From positions 1 through 64,000 of the forward strand of contig JAEWIV010000191.1 of the NCBI GenBank assembly GCA_023386865.1: 64,000 nucleotides of DNA, in the 5' to 3' direction. This stretch comes from Pseudomonadota bacterium. GTDB taxonomy: Bacteria; Pseudomonadota; Alphaproteobacteria; Reyranellales; Reyranellaceae. The notes beneath the pieces were generated by a model. The model did no database searches and was not told where the DNA came from. It worked only from the letters and a program-made list of their open reading frames with translations. Each line of letters begins with the position of its first letter. The stretch's first letter is position 1. The translations under genes and the position numbers were made by a program. This document shows, one piece after another, positions 1 through 9,108 of this stretch.

Positions 1-80
1 GCTAGGGGGAGAGGTCGGGAGAGGGGGCGGCGCCCGTCGATTCCCCTTCTCCTAGCCTCTCCCCTAGCGGGGGAGAGGAA
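1..80. repeat. Palindromic intergenic repeat
   Basis: GC-rich stretch with a perfect 9-bp stem (56-64 pairing with 70-78, loop TAGCG). A looser larger pairing joins positions 1-27 with 42-69. It resembles the short palindromic repeats scattered between genes in many alphaproteobacteria. It ends about ten bases before the ribosome site of the acyl-CoA dehydrogenase, so it could also affect the 5' leader. No coding function seen. Confidence 0.6.
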
Positions 81-101
81 TTTGAATCTGGAGGAAGAGC
101 A

Positions 102-1244
102 ATGGACCTGTCCCTTTCCGACGAACAGAAGCAGCTGCAGGACGCTGCCGAACGCTTCGTTCGCGACAAGTATACGTTCGAGAACCGGCGCAAGATCGCC
201 GCCACCGAGAAGGGCTGGCTGCCGGAGAACTGGGCGCAGATGGCCGAACTCGGCTGGCTCGGCATGTCGTTCTCCGAGGAAGATGGCGGCTACGGCGGCG
301 GGCCGATCGAGACCATGATCGTCATGGAGCAGTTCGGCAAAGGCCTGGTGCTGGAGCCCTTCCTTCCGACGGTCGTGCTGGGCGGCGGGCTTGTGGCCAA
401 GGCCGGCAGCAAGGCGCAGAAGGAGGCCCTGCTGGCGCCGATGATCGAGGGCAAGAAGCAGTTCGCCTTCGCCTGGCTGGAGCGCCAGTCGCGCTACAAT
501 CTCGCCGACGTGTCGCTGAAGGCGACCAAGGAAGGCAACGGGTGGTCGCTGTCGGGCCACAAGGGCGTGGTCTACAACGCCGCCTCCGCCGACCACATCA
601 TCGTGCTCGCCCGCACCTCCGGCGGCGCGCGCGAGGAGAAAGGGCTGACGCTCTTCGTCGTCGACGCCAAGGCCAAGGGCATCACCCGCCGCGACTACCC
701 GACCCAGGATGCGCTGCGCGCTTCGGAACTCACCTTCGACAAGGTCTCGGTCGGGGCCGACGCCGTGCTCGGCAAGGTCGATGACGCCTTCGGCGCGGTC
801 GAGGACGCGGTCGATCATGCCATCGTCGCGCTGTGCGCCGAGGCGACCGGCTGCATGGACGCGATCAACGCGGCGACGCTTGAGTACATCAAGACGCGCA
901 AGCAGTTCGGCGTGCCGATCGGCAAGTTCCAGGTGCTGCAGCATCGCATGGTCGACTGCTTCACCAACGCCCAGGAAGCGCGCTCGATGACCCTGATGGC
1001 CTCGCTCAAGATCGACGACAAGGATCCGGTGGTGCGCCGCAAGGCCGCTTCCGGCGCCAAGGTCCAGATCGGCAAGTCGGGCAAATTCTGCGGCCAGAGC
1101 GCGGTGCAGATGCACGGCGGCATGGGCGTCACCGACGAGCTCTCGGTCAGCCACTACTTCAAGCGGCTCACCATGATCGACCTGATGTTCGGCAACCAGC
1201 AGCATCATCTGACGCGCTACAGCAACCTCGCCATGGCGGCGTGA
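102..1244 (+). CDS. Acyl-CoA dehydrogenase family protein
   Basis: FAD flavoprotein of 380 aa, normal length for the family, predicted to introduce a 2,3 double bond into an acyl-CoA and pass electrons to ETF. The C-terminal half carries the family signatures TRKQFGVPIGKFQVLQHR (about 268-285) and QMHGGMGVTDE (about 331-341). The start is preceded by GGAGGA at good spacing. Odd point: where medium- and short-chain enzymes have the catalytic glutamate (YEGT-like motif near the C terminus) this protein reads MFGNQQHH. It may use a glutamate elsewhere, or act as one half of a heteromeric enzyme such as the pimeloyl-CoA dehydrogenase type. The substrate cannot be read from sequence. Confidence 0.9.
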   Translation: MDLSLSDEQKQLQDAAERFVRDKYTFENRRKIAATEKGWLPENWAQMAELGWLGMSFSEEDGGYGGGPIETMIVMEQFGKGLVLEPFLPTVVLGGGLVAKAGSKAQKEALLAPMIEGKKQFAFAWLERQSRYNLADVSLKATKEGNGWSLSGHKGVVYNAASADHIIVLARTSGGAREEKGLTLFVVDAKAKGITRRDYPTQDALRASELTFDKVSVGADAVLGKVDDAFGAVEDAVDHAIVALCAEATGCMDAINAATLEYIKTRKQFGVPIGKFQVLQHRMVDCFTNAQEARSMTLMASLKIDDKDPVVRRKAASGAKVQIGKSGKFCGQSAVQMHGGMGVTDELSVSHYFKRLTMIDLMFGNQQHHLTRYSNLAMAA

Positions 1245-1250
1245 TCTTCA

Positions 1251-1310
1251 GGAGCGCGGACCTCCAGGTCCGCTCATCGTCATGAGTGCGGGCCTGGAGG
1301 TCCGTGCTCC
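1251..1310. repeat. Long inverted repeat (REP-like or terminator)
   Basis: Two 23-nt arms (1251-1273 and 1288-1310) are near-perfect reverse complements built around GGACCTCCAGGTCC, with a 14-nt loop. It lies between the acyl-CoA dehydrogenase stop and the AEC carrier start. There is no T-run, so it is more likely a repeat element or a rho-type 3' end structure than an intrinsic terminator. A shorter hairpin with similar core words is at about 30925. Confidence 0.7.
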
Positions 1311-1313
1311 AAG

Positions 1314-2273
1314 ATGAGCGTCATCCTCGACATCATCGTGCCGGTCTTCGGCACGGTCGCGGTTGGCTGGGCGCTGGGCCGCTGGCTGCTGACTCCCGAG
1401 GGCCTGCGCGGACTGACACACGTCGCCTTCTATGCCCTGTTCCCGGCGTTGCTCTTCCGCTCGATGGCCAAGGTACGGCTGCAGGCGCTGGAGCTCGACA
1501 TCGTCGTTGTGTTCTTCGGCACCGGGCTGCTGCTCTATTTCCTGCTGATGCCGCTTGCGCGGACGATGGGCATGAAGCTGGGCGACCAGGCCGTGTTCGC
1601 CCTCTCCGGCACCTTCTCCAACGGCGTCGGCATCGGCATCCCGTTCATCACCTACGCCTTCGGCGAAGCGGGGTTGGTGCCGCTTCTGATGATCATCAGC
1701 GTCAATTCGCTGATCATGCTCACCCTGTCCTCCTTCCTGCTCGAGATCGGGGCCGGCGGCGGCACCAGCCGCAGCCGTCTGCTCGCCAAGCTCGGCGGCG
1801 CCGCGCTGATGATGATGAAGCATCCGATCATTCCGTCGATCTTCGCGGGTCTGGCCTGGGCCGAGCTGACGGCGCTGGTGCCGGGGCTTGCCACGCCGGT
1901 GGTGCTCGACCGCGTCCTGCAGGCGCTGGCGCTCGCCGCGCCGCCCTGCGGGCTGATCATGGCCGGCGCCTCGCTCGCCCATGTCGGCATCAAGGAGCAT
2001 TGGCAGCCGGCGGCAGTCGCGGCCGTGGTGAAGCTCACGGTGATGCCGCTGCTGGTCTGGCTCGCCGGACGCTACCTCTTCACCCTCGATCCGCTGTGGC
2101 TTACCGTGGCGACGCTGAACGCGGCCCTGCCGGCGGGCGCCAATGTCTACCTGGTGGCGCAGCTCTACCGCACCGGCGTCGGGCTCGCGACCAATGCCGT
2201 CGTGATCTCGACGGGAGCCAGCGTGGCGACCTTGTCGATTGCCTTGCTGCTTCTCGGGGTACAGGCTCGCTGA
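1314..2273 (+). CDS. AEC (auxin efflux carrier) family permease
   Basis: Inner-membrane carrier of 319 aa with about ten hydrophobic segments in two halves, as in the AEC/BART family, whose members move organic anions such as malate or malonate. N-terminal SVILDIIVPVFGTVAVGWALGR and the glycine-rich GTFSNGVGIGIPFITYAFG segment are typical. The start ATG lies only three bases after the inverted repeat and has no good ribosome site, so translation may depend on the folded leader. It is followed 18 bases later by the dioxygenase and could share its transcript. The substrate is unknown. Confidence 0.85.
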   Translation: MSVILDIIVPVFGTVAVGWALGRWLLTPEGLRGLTHVAFYALFPALLFRSMAKVRLQALELDIVVVFFGTGLLLYFLLMPLARTMGMKLGDQAVFALSGTFSNGVGIGIPFITYAFGEAGLVPLLMIISVNSLIMLTLSSFLLEIGAGGGTSRSRLLAKLGGAALMMMKHPIIPSIFAGLAWAELTALVPGLATPVVLDRVLQALALAAPPCGLIMAGASLAHVGIKEHWQPAAVAAVVKLTVMPLLVWLAGRYLFTLDPLWLTVATLNAALPAGANVYLVAQLYRTGVGLATNAVVISTGASVATLSIALLLLGVQAR

Positions 2274-2291
2274 CGTCGATGGAGGAATGAC

Positions 2292-3149
2292 ATGGCTTAT
2301 GAAGCGGTCCAGGTTCGGAAGCTGACCGGCGGCTGCGGCGCGGAAGTGCTGGGAGTCGACGTGGCAGCGATGAGCAACCGCCAGTGGGACGAGGTGCAGC
2401 AGGCCTTCGTCGAGCACGGCGTCATCTTTTTCCGCGACCAGAAGCTCACGCCCGAGCAGCATCTCGAATTCGCGCGCCGCTGGGCGCCGATCGACGTCAA
2501 CCGCTTCTTCAAGGCGGTGTCCGGCTATCCCGAGATCGCCGAAGTGCGCAAGGAGCCCGAGCAGAAGACCAACATCGGCGGCGGCTGGCACACCGACCAC
2601 AGCTACGATCCCGAGCCGGCGATGGGCTCGATCCTGCTGGCGCGCGAACTGCCGGAGGAGGGCGGCGACACGCTGTTCGCCAACATGTACCGCGCCTTCG
2701 AGACGCTATCGCCCGGCCTGCAACGCACGCTGGAAGGGCTGCAGGCGGTGCACGGCTCGGCGCACATCTTCGGCGCCAAGGGCGTCAACGCCGCCAACCC
2801 CGAAGCGGCCGACCGCTACGGCAACCATCACCTGGTGGGCGAGGACGTCCTGCACCCGGTGGTGATCCGCCATCCGCTGAGCGGACGCAAGTCGCTCTAC
2901 GTCAACCCGGCCTTCACGTTGCGCTTCGAAGGCTGGTCGGCCGAGGACAGCCGGTCGTTGCTGGACCACCTTTATCGCCACGCCGCTCGGCCGGAATTCA
3001 CCTGTCGCTTCCGCTGGCGCGAGGGCTCGATCGCCTTCTGGGACAACCGCGCGACCTGGCATTACGCTGCCAACGACTACAACGGCGAACGCCGGCTGAT
3101 GCACCGCATCACCGTCGCCGGCTGCGCCCTGCAACCGGCGACGGCGTGA
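2292..3149 (+). CDS. TauD/TfdA family Fe(II)/2-oxoglutarate dioxygenase
   Basis: Non-haem iron oxygenase of 285 aa that couples 2-oxoglutarate decarboxylation to substrate hydroxylation; family members attack taurine, alkyl sulfates or aryloxyacetates. Visible ligands are H100-x-D102 in GGGWHTDHSYD and H257 in WDNRATWHYA. The arginines of RRLMHR (268 and 272) should hold 2-oxoglutarate. GGAGGA precedes the start. It probably forms a unit with the AEC carrier upstream, suggesting uptake and oxidation of a small organic acid or sulfonate; that link is inference from position only. Confidence 0.92.
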   Translation: MAYEAVQVRKLTGGCGAEVLGVDVAAMSNRQWDEVQQAFVEHGVIFFRDQKLTPEQHLEFARRWAPIDVNRFFKAVSGYPEIAEVRKEPEQKTNIGGGWHTDHSYDPEPAMGSILLARELPEEGGDTLFANMYRAFETLSPGLQRTLEGLQAVHGSAHIFGAKGVNAANPEAADRYGNHHLVGEDVLHPVVIRHPLSGRKSLYVNPAFTLRFEGWSAEDSRSLLDHLYRHAARPEFTCRFRWREGSIAFWDNRATWHYAANDYNGERRLMHRITVAGCALQPATA

Positions 3150-3156
3150 TCGACCG

Positions 3157-3669
3157 TTACTGCTTGAGCCTGATGGTCATGGCCGCGACGCCGGTCGCGA
3201 GATTGTAGCCCGCGTCCTTCACCACGCCCGAGGCCAGCATGCCGACCTCGGCGTTGGGGCCGCCGTAGATCCAGTTGCCACCGGCCTGGCTGCCGGCCGC
3301 CACCGTGCCCTGTTCACCGACGTAAGTGCCGCCGAGATTGTTCGGTCCGCGGACGTTGCCCAGCGAATAGACGCGCCAGATGGTGTGAACGGCCCTGGTG
3401 TAGCCGATGTCGATGCCGACCTTGTCGATGGTGCCGGTGTACTGGGCGCTCTCGGTGCCTTCCTTGTTGAGGAACACGCAATCGAGGCTCTTCTGCGACG
3501 CCAGGAGGTAGCCGGTGCTGCCGCCGACGTTGCAGGTGAGCGAGCCGATGTAGATGCGGGAATTGGCGTTGGTGGTGTTGAGCTGCTGGGGCGTCGACTG
3601 GCTCATGGTGCAGGCACCCACGGTCGCGGCGAGAGTTGCCGCGATGGCGGCCTTGACGATCAGTTTCAT
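3157..3669 (-). CDS. DUF992 family lipoprotein
   Basis: 170-aa exported protein. I chose the ATG at 3669 because it follows AAGGAG and opens a lipoprotein signal peptide, MKLIVKAAIAATLAATVGAC, with lipobox VGAC. The mature part has the DUF992 pattern: GSLTCNVGGSTGYLLAS, then SLDCVF, a pair of cysteines, and glycine-rich strands to the C terminus. DUF992 proteins are common in alphaproteobacteria and have no assigned function. It converges with the dioxygenase, with only a few bases between the stop codons. Confidence 0.85.
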   Translation of the reverse strand: MKLIVKAAIAATLAATVGACTMSQSTPQQLNTTNANSRIYIGSLTCNVGGSTGYLLASQKSLDCVFLNKEGTESAQYTGTIDKVGIDIGYTRAVHTIWRVYSLGNVRGPNNLGGTYVGEQGTVAAGSQAGGNWIYGGPNAEVGMLASGVVKDAGYNLATGVAAMTIRLKQ

Positions 3670-3736
3670 CAGTTTTGTATCTCCTTGCCCGTCCGAGTAT
3701 GGCACAACGCGCCGCAACGCAAGTGGGACGTGGCCG

Positions 3737-4459
3737 TCAGTTCAGCGCCTGCCACAAGAGGGCGAGGCCCGAGACCACCATCACGATGTCCAGCATGTGC
3801 TGGAAGGCAGCGACGCTCAGCCGCTCGACGATCAGCCTTGCAAGGTAGGTGCCGACCATGACCGAGGAGCCCGAGATCAGCCCCTTGATGATGATGTCGA
3901 CCGGCAGGGCGCCGAACTGATGGAACGTCAGGGCTTTGCTGACATAAAGGGCAAGCGAGCCGGCCGCCTCGGTGGCGATGAAGGCGCCCTTGACCAGGCC
4001 GTAGGCGGCGAAGGTGGGGACGCTGAGCGGACCGGTCGACACGACGATGCCGGTGAGGAAGCCGATGACGGCGCCGGCCATCACCAGGCCGCCAAAGCCG
4101 ATCGTCATGTTGCGCGCCGCGAGCCAGCGACGGCCCGGCACCATGCAAAGGAAGAAGAGTCCGAGCGCCACCTCGACCGCATTCTGTGGCAGCACGAGCA
4201 GGGTGCGCGCGCCGAGCGCCGCCGCCGGAATGCCGCCCAGCGCATAGGCGCCGACGGCGCGCCAGTCGATCTCCCGCCACCACGAGGTGATCTTGGCGAA
4301 GTTCGACATCAGGGCGACGATCGCCATGATCGGCACCGCCTCGCGCGGCCCGAAGACGATCACCAGCACGGGCAGCAGGATGACCGTGGCGCCCGTGCCG
4401 ACCACGCCGCTCACCGTGCCGGCGACGAAACCAACGGCCAGGACGAGGGCGTAGCTCAT
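3737..4459 (-). CDS. Sulfite exporter TauE/SafE family permease
   Basis: 240-aa integral membrane protein with about eight hydrophobic segments. The repeated N-terminal motif GFVAGTVSGVVGTGATVILLPVL is the hallmark of the TauE/SafE fold. Family members export sulfite, sulfoacetate or other small anions. It starts 28 bases after the stop of the MetH B12 subunit on the same strand and may be the last gene of that operon, which would put a sulfur-anion exporter under the same control as methionine synthesis. The substrate is not proven. Confidence 0.88.
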   Translation of the reverse strand: MSYALVLAVGFVAGTVSGVVGTGATVILLPVLVIVFGPREAVPIMAIVALMSNFAKITSWWREIDWRAVGAYALGGIPAAALGARTLLVLPQNAVEVALGLFFLCMVPGRRWLAARNMTIGFGGLVMAGAVIGFLTGIVVSTGPLSVPTFAAYGLVKGAFIATEAAGSLALYVSKALTFHQFGALPVDIIIKGLISGSSVMVGTYLARLIVERLSVAAFQHMLDIVMVVSGLALLWQALN

Positions 4460-4487
4460 CGGAGCGGACCTGGAAATTCGCGCGGCG

Positions 4488-7136
4488 TCAGTATCCGATG
4501 TTCGGCCTCAGCCACTTCTCCGCCTGCTCGATCGACACACCACGCCGCCTGGCATAGTCCTCGACCTGGTCGCGGCCGATGCGGGCGACGCCGAAATACG
4601 CCGCTTCCGGATGGGCGAAGTAGTAGCCCGCCACCGCCGCCGTCGGCAGCATGGCGAAGCTCTCGGTCAGGGTCATGCTGGCGTTCTGGCCGGCGTTCAG
4701 CAGTCGGAACAGCTCGGGCTTCTGGCTGTGATCGGGGCAGGCGGGATAGCCCGGCGCCGGCCGGATGCCGCGATACTTCTCGCGCACGAGTTCCTCGTTG
4801 CTGAGCGCCTCGTCGGGCGCGTAGCCCCATAGCGTCTTGCGCACGCGCTCGTGCAGGCGCTCGGCGAAGGCCTCGGCCAGGCGGTCGGCCAGCGCCTTCA
4901 GAAGGATTTCCGAATAGTCGTCGTGGTCGGCCTTGAAGCGCGCCAGGTGCTCGTCGATGCCGTGGCCGGCGGTGACGGCGAAGCCGCCGATCCAGTCGGC
5001 TTCGGGCGAGATGAAGTCGGCAAGGCACATGTTGGCGCGGCCCGACCGCTTCTCGACCTGCTGACGCAGGAAGTAGAGCCGCGAGATTTCCTTGGTGCGG
5101 CTTTCGTCCTCATAGAGGACGACGTCGTCGCCGTCGCGCCGGCACGGCCAGAAGCTCACCACGCCCTTGGCGGTCAGCCACTTCTCGCGCACGATCCGCT
5201 CCAGCATCTTGCGCGCATCGGCATGGAGCTTGCGCGCGCTTTCGCCCACCACCTTGTCCTCGAGGATCGCCGGATAGTTGCCGGCGAGCTCCCAGGCCCG
5301 GAAGAACGGCGTCCAGTCGATGCGCTCGATCAGCTCGTGCAGGGGATACTCCGCGAAGATCCGCGTGCCCGTCACCGCCGGCTTGGGCGGCGCGTAGATC
5401 GACCAGTCGATGGGATAGGCATTGGCGCGCGCCGTCTCCAGCGAGACCACCTTCTCCTTCTTGCCGTCGCCGCGCTCGACCCGGATAGCTTCGTACTCGG
5501 CCGCGACCTTGGCGGCGAATTCGCGCGCCTGGTTGCCCGACTCGGAGGTCAGGGCCTGGCAAACGCCGACGGCGCGCGAGGCGTCGAGCACGTGCACCGT
5601 GGTGCCGTCATAGCGCGGCGCGATGCGAAGCGCGGTATGCACCTTGGATGTCGTGGCGCCGCCGATCAGCAACGGCACCTTGAAGCCGGCCCGCGTCATC
5701 TCCTCAGCCACCGTCACCATCTCGTCGAGCGACGGTGTGATCAGGCCCGACAGTCCGATCATGTCGGCGCGATTGTCGTTGGCCGACTTCAGGATCTCCT
5801 GGAACGGCACCATCACACCGAGATCGATGACCTCGAAGTTGTTGCACTGGAGCACGACGCCGACGATGTTCTTGCCGATGTCATGGACGTCGCCCTTGAC
5901 CGTCGCCATGACGATCCGGCCCTTCGAGCGTGACGTCGCGGTCTTCTCGGCCTCGATGTAGGGCAGGAGGTGCGCGACCGCCTTCTTCATGACGCGCGCG
6001 CTCTTCACCACCTGCGGCAGGAACATCTTGCCCGAGCCGAAGAGATCGCCGACCACGTTCATGCCGGCCATCAGCGGGCCCTCGATCACCTCGATCGGCC
6101 GTTTGATCTGCTTGCGCGCCTCCTCGGTGTCCTCGACCACGAACTGGTCGACGCCCTTCACCAGGGCGTGCTCCAGCCGCTTCTCGACCGGCCAGCTGCG
6201 CCATTCGGCGTCCTGCGTCTCGACCGCCTCGCCGGTGCCCTTGTACTTGGGGGCGAGCTCGAGCAGCCGCTCCGTCGAATCGGGGCGCCGGTTGAGGATG
6301 ACGTCCTCGCAGGCGTCGCGCAGCTCCTGCGGGATCTGGTCGTAGACCTCGAGCTGGCCGGCATTGACGATGCCCATGTCCATGCCCGCCTGGATGGCGT
6401 GATACAGGAACACCGAGTGCATGGCCTTGCGCACCGGCTCGTTGCCGCGGAAAGCGAAGGACAGGTTGCTGACGCCGCCGGAGATCTTCACGTTCGGGCA
6501 GCGCGCCTTGATCTCGCGCGTCGCCTCGATGAAGTCGACGCCGTAGTTGTTGTGCTCCTCGATGCCCGTCGCCACGGCGAAGATGTTGGGATCGAAGATG
6601 ATGTCCTCGGCCGGGAAGCCGACCTCGTTCACCAGGATGCCGTAGGCGCGCTCGCAGATCTCGACCTTGCGCTGCTTGGTGTCGGCCTGGCCCTTCTCGT
6701 CGAACGCCATGACCACGACGGCGGCGCCGTAGCGGCGCACCTTGCGGGCCTGCTCGATGAAGGGAGCCACGCCCTCCTTCATGGAGATCGAGTTCACGAT
6801 CGGCTTGCCGGCGACGCATTTCAGGCCGGCCTCGATCACGCTCCACTTGGAGCTGTCGATCATCATCGGCACGCGGGCGATGTCGGGCTCGGATGCGATC
6901 AGCTTCAGGAAGGTATCCATCGCCTTTTCGGCGTCGAGCAGGCCTTCGTCCATGTTGACGTCGATGATCTGGGCGCCGCTCTCGACCTGCTGGCGCGCGA
7001 CCTCGATGGCGGACGTGTAATCGCCGTCCAGGACCAGCTTCTTGAAGCGGGCCGATCCGGTGACGTTGGTGCGTTCGCCGATGTTGATGAAGGTGGCGCG
7101 CGGCGCGTCCTTCGTCTCGTTGTCCTGCACTGACAT
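4488..7136 (-). CDS. metH: Methionine synthase, folate/cobalamin/activation subunit (split MetH, C-terminal part)
   Basis: 882 aa covering the last three modules of cobalamin-dependent methionine synthase. The pterin/methyl-THF domain begins at [13 protein letters not shown] (16-28). The B12 cap and binding domain has DVHDIG at 416-421 with H418 as the cobalt ligand. The activation (SAM-binding) domain contains [14 protein letters not shown] and [15 protein letters not shown]. The homocysteine-binding domain is missing here and encoded by the preceding gene. The start ATG shares one base with that gene's stop (TGATG), implying coupled translation. Caulobacter is a known case of the same split. 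The alternative, a single frameshift in a fused gene, is less likely given the clean stop-start junction. Confidence 0.93.
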   Translation of the reverse strand: MSVQDNETKDAPRATFINIGERTNVTGSARFKKLVLDGDYTSAIEVARQQVESGAQIIDVNMDEGLLDAEKAMDTFLKLIASEPDIARVPMMIDSSKWSVIEAGLKCVAGKPIVNSISMKEGVAPFIEQARKVRRYGAAVVVMAFDEKGQADTKQRKVEICERAYGILVNEVGFPAEDIIFDPNIFAVATGIEEHNNYGVDFIEATREIKARCPNVKISGGVSNLSFAFRGNEPVRKAMHSVFLYHAIQAGMDMGIVNAGQLEVYDQIPQELRDACEDVILNRRPDSTERLLELAPKYKGTGEAVETQDAEWRSWPVEKRLEHALVKGVDQFVVEDTEEARKQIKRPIEVIEGPLMAGMNVVGDLFGSGKMFLPQVVKSARVMKKAVAHLLPYIEAEKTATSRSKGRIVMATVKGDVHDIGKNIVGVVLQCNNFEVIDLGVMVPFQEILKSANDNRADMIGLSGLITPSLDEMVTVAEEMTRAGFKVPLLIGGATTSKVHTALRIAPRYDGTTVHVLDASRAVGVCQALTSESGNQAREFAAKVAAEYEAIRVERGDGKKEKVVSLETARANAYPIDWSIYAPPKPAVTGTRIFAEYPLHELIERIDWTPFFRAWELAGNYPAILEDKVVGESARKLHADARKMLERIVREKWLTAKGVVSFWPCRRDGDDVVLYEDESRTKEISRLYFLRQQVEKRSGRANMCLADFISPEADWIGGFAVTAGHGIDEHLARFKADHDDYSEILLKALADRLAEAFAERLHERVRKTLWGYAPDEALSNEELVREKYRGIRPAPGYPACPDHSQKPELFRLLNAGQNASMTLTESFAMLPTAAVAGYYFAHPEAAYFGVARIGRDQVEDYARRRGVSIEQAEKWLRPNIGY

Positions 7137-8191
7137 CAGAAGAAACTCGCCGCTTCCATTCCCGACAGGCGCAACGCCGGCGGCAGGGCATGCCACTGGC
7201 GCGGCTTCACGTCCTTCACCGCCTCGGCGATCGCCTTGATGTGGGCGGGCGTCGTGCCGCAGCAGCCGCCGACCACGTTCAGCCAGCCGTTCTGCGCCCA
7301 GCCCCTCACCAGCTTGGCCGTCATCTCCGGCGGCTCGTCGTAGGCGCCGAGCTCGTTGGGCAGACCGGCGTTGGGATAGACGCAGAGCATGCCCTCGACC
7401 TGCGGGTTGAGCGCGTTGACGTAGGGATGCAGCTCGGTGGCGCCGAAGCTGCAGTTCAGGCCCATGGTCAGCGGCTTGGCGTGCCGCACCGAGTGCCAGA
7501 AGGCCTCGACGGTCTGGCCCGACAGGTTGCGGCCGGCGAGGTCGGTCAGCGTCATGGAGACCATGACCGGAAGCTCCTCGCCGCGCGCCTCGGCCGCCTC
7601 GTCGGCGGCCACCAACGCTGCCTTGGCGTTCAGGGTGTCGAACACAGTCTCGACCAGGATGAAATCGACGCCACCGTCCAGCAGGCCGTCGATCTGCTCG
7701 CGGTAGATGCCCTTCACCTCGTCGAAGGTGACGGCGCGATAGCCCGGGTCGTTGACGTTGGGCGACACCGACAGGGTCTTGTTGGTGGGGCCGAGTGCGC
7801 CGACCACGAAGCGCGGCTTGTCGGGATTCGTCGCCGTCGCCGCGTCGCAGATCTCGCGCGTCAGCTTCGCCGCGGCCATGTTGACCTCGCGCGCCATCTC
7901 CGGGATGCCGTAGTCGGAAAGGCTGATGGCGTTGGCATTGAAGGTGTTGGTGGCCAGGATATCGGCGCCGGCGTCGATGTAGGCTTGGCAGATCGCACCG
8001 ACGATATCGGGGCGCGTCAGGTTGAGAAGGTCGTTGTTGCCCTTCTGGTCCTGGCTGAAGCCGCGGCCGCCGCGATAACCTTCCTCGTCGAGGCGATAGG
8101 TCTGGATCATCGAGCCGTAGGGCCCGTCCTTGACCAGGATTCGTCTGCCGCCGATCTCGCGCAGCAGCTCGGCTTTTTCGGTGCGGCTCAT
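7136..8191 (-). CDS. Methionine synthase, homocysteine-binding subunit (split MetH, N-terminal part)
   Basis: 351 aa forming the Zn-dependent homocysteine S-methyltransferase barrel that is the first module of MetH. The zinc ligands are C247 in GLNCSFG and C310/C311 in [13 protein letters not shown]. The start ([10 protein letters not shown]) is set by an ATGA overlap with metF. The C terminus stops at the linker that in one-piece MetH leads into the pterin domain. Together with the downstream subunit it should transfer the methyl group from methyl-cobalamin to homocysteine. A free homocysteine methyltransferase using another donor is possible but the gene order argues against it. Confidence 0.92.
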   Translation of the reverse strand: MSRTEKAELLREIGGRRILVKDGPYGSMIQTYRLDEEGYRGGRGFSQDQKGNNDLLNLTRPDIVGAICQAYIDAGADILATNTFNANAISLSDYGIPEMAREVNMAAAKLTREICDAATATNPDKPRFVVGALGPTNKTLSVSPNVNDPGYRAVTFDEVKGIYREQIDGLLDGGVDFILVETVFDTLNAKAALVAADEAAEARGEELPVMVSMTLTDLAGRNLSGQTVEAFWHSVRHAKPLTMGLNCSFGATELHPYVNALNPQVEGMLCVYPNAGLPNELGAYDEPPEMTAKLVRGWAQNGWLNVVGGCCGTTPAHIKAIAEAVKDVKPRQWHALPPALRLSGMEAASFF

Positions 8192-9108
8192 TGCGGACGT
8201 ACTCCCAGCAAATGGCAGATGGCGAAGGTGAGATCGGCGCGGTTCAGCGTATAGAAGTGGAACTGGTCGACGCCCTCGCCGTGCAAGCGCCGGCAGAGGT
8301 CGCCGGCCACGGTGGCGGCGATCATGCGGCGGGTCTCGACGTCGTCGTCCAGCCCGTCGAACAGGTGCGCCATCCAGGCTGGTACCTTCGAGCCGCACAG
8401 GCCCGAGATGCGCGCGACCGACTGGAAGTTCGAGACCGGCATGATGCCGGGCACGACCGGAACGTTGATGCCGGCGGCCGCCGCGCGGTCGCGGAAACGC
8501 AGGAAATCGTCGGCCTCGAAGAAGAACTGGGTGATGCAGCGGTCGGCGCCGGCATCGACCTTGCGCTTCAGGTTCTCGAGGTCGGCCTTGGCGTCCGGCG
8601 AATCGGGGTGCTTCTCGGGATAGCCCGCGACGCTGATCTGGAAGTCGCCGATCTTCTTCAGGCCGCCGACCAGGGCCGCGGCATTGGCGTAGCCACCGGG
8701 ATGGGCACTGTACTTGCCCCCCATGCCACTCGGCGGATCGCCACGCAGTGCCACGACGTGTCGGATGCCGGCGTCCCAATAGGCACGCGCGACATCGTCG
8801 ATCTCGCCCTGCGTGGCGGCGACGCAGGTGAGATGGGCCGCCGGGTCGATGCCCGTCTTTTTCTTCAGGGTGACGACGGTGTCGTGGGTGCGCTGGCGCG
8901 TCGAGCCGCCGGCACCGTACGTCACCGAGAAAAACGACGGCTGCAGTGGCGCCAGCCGCTCCACGGCCTCCCACAAGGTCTTCTCCATCGCTTCGGTCTT
9001 GGGCGGAAAGAACTCGAAAGAGACCTTGAGCCGCTGCGGGGCGCGGGCCGGGAACTCGACGGCCGAGCTGCTGTACGGACGGCTGTGCGGGCCGGTGTCG
9101 GGACTCAT
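8188..9108 (-). CDS. metF: 5,10-methylenetetrahydrofolate reductase
   Basis: 306-aa FAD enzyme that reduces methylene-THF to methyl-THF, the methyl donor for the MetH pair encoded just downstream. Family motifs are [18 protein letters not shown] near residue 27, [14 protein letters not shown], the RGDPP loop, and [10 protein letters not shown]. The ATG at 9108 is preferred because it follows GGAG and overlaps the regulator's stop (ATGA). The longer upstream reading frame has no family similarity. Its own stop overlaps the next start by four bases, giving a tight four-gene operon. Confidence 0.95.
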   Translation of the reverse strand: MSPDTGPHSRPYSSSAVEFPARAPQRLKVSFEFFPPKTEAMEKTLWEAVERLAPLQPSFFSVTYGAGGSTRQRTHDTVVTLKKKTGIDPAAHLTCVAATQGEIDDVARAYWDAGIRHVVALRGDPPSGMGGKYSAHPGGYANAAALVGGLKKIGDFQISVAGYPEKHPDSPDAKADLENLKRKVDAGADRCITQFFFEADDFLRFRDRAAAAGINVPVVPGIMPVSNFQSVARISGLCGSKVPAWMAHLFDGLDDDVETRRMIAATVAGDLCRRLHGEGVDQFHFYTLNRADLTFAICHLLGVRPQ

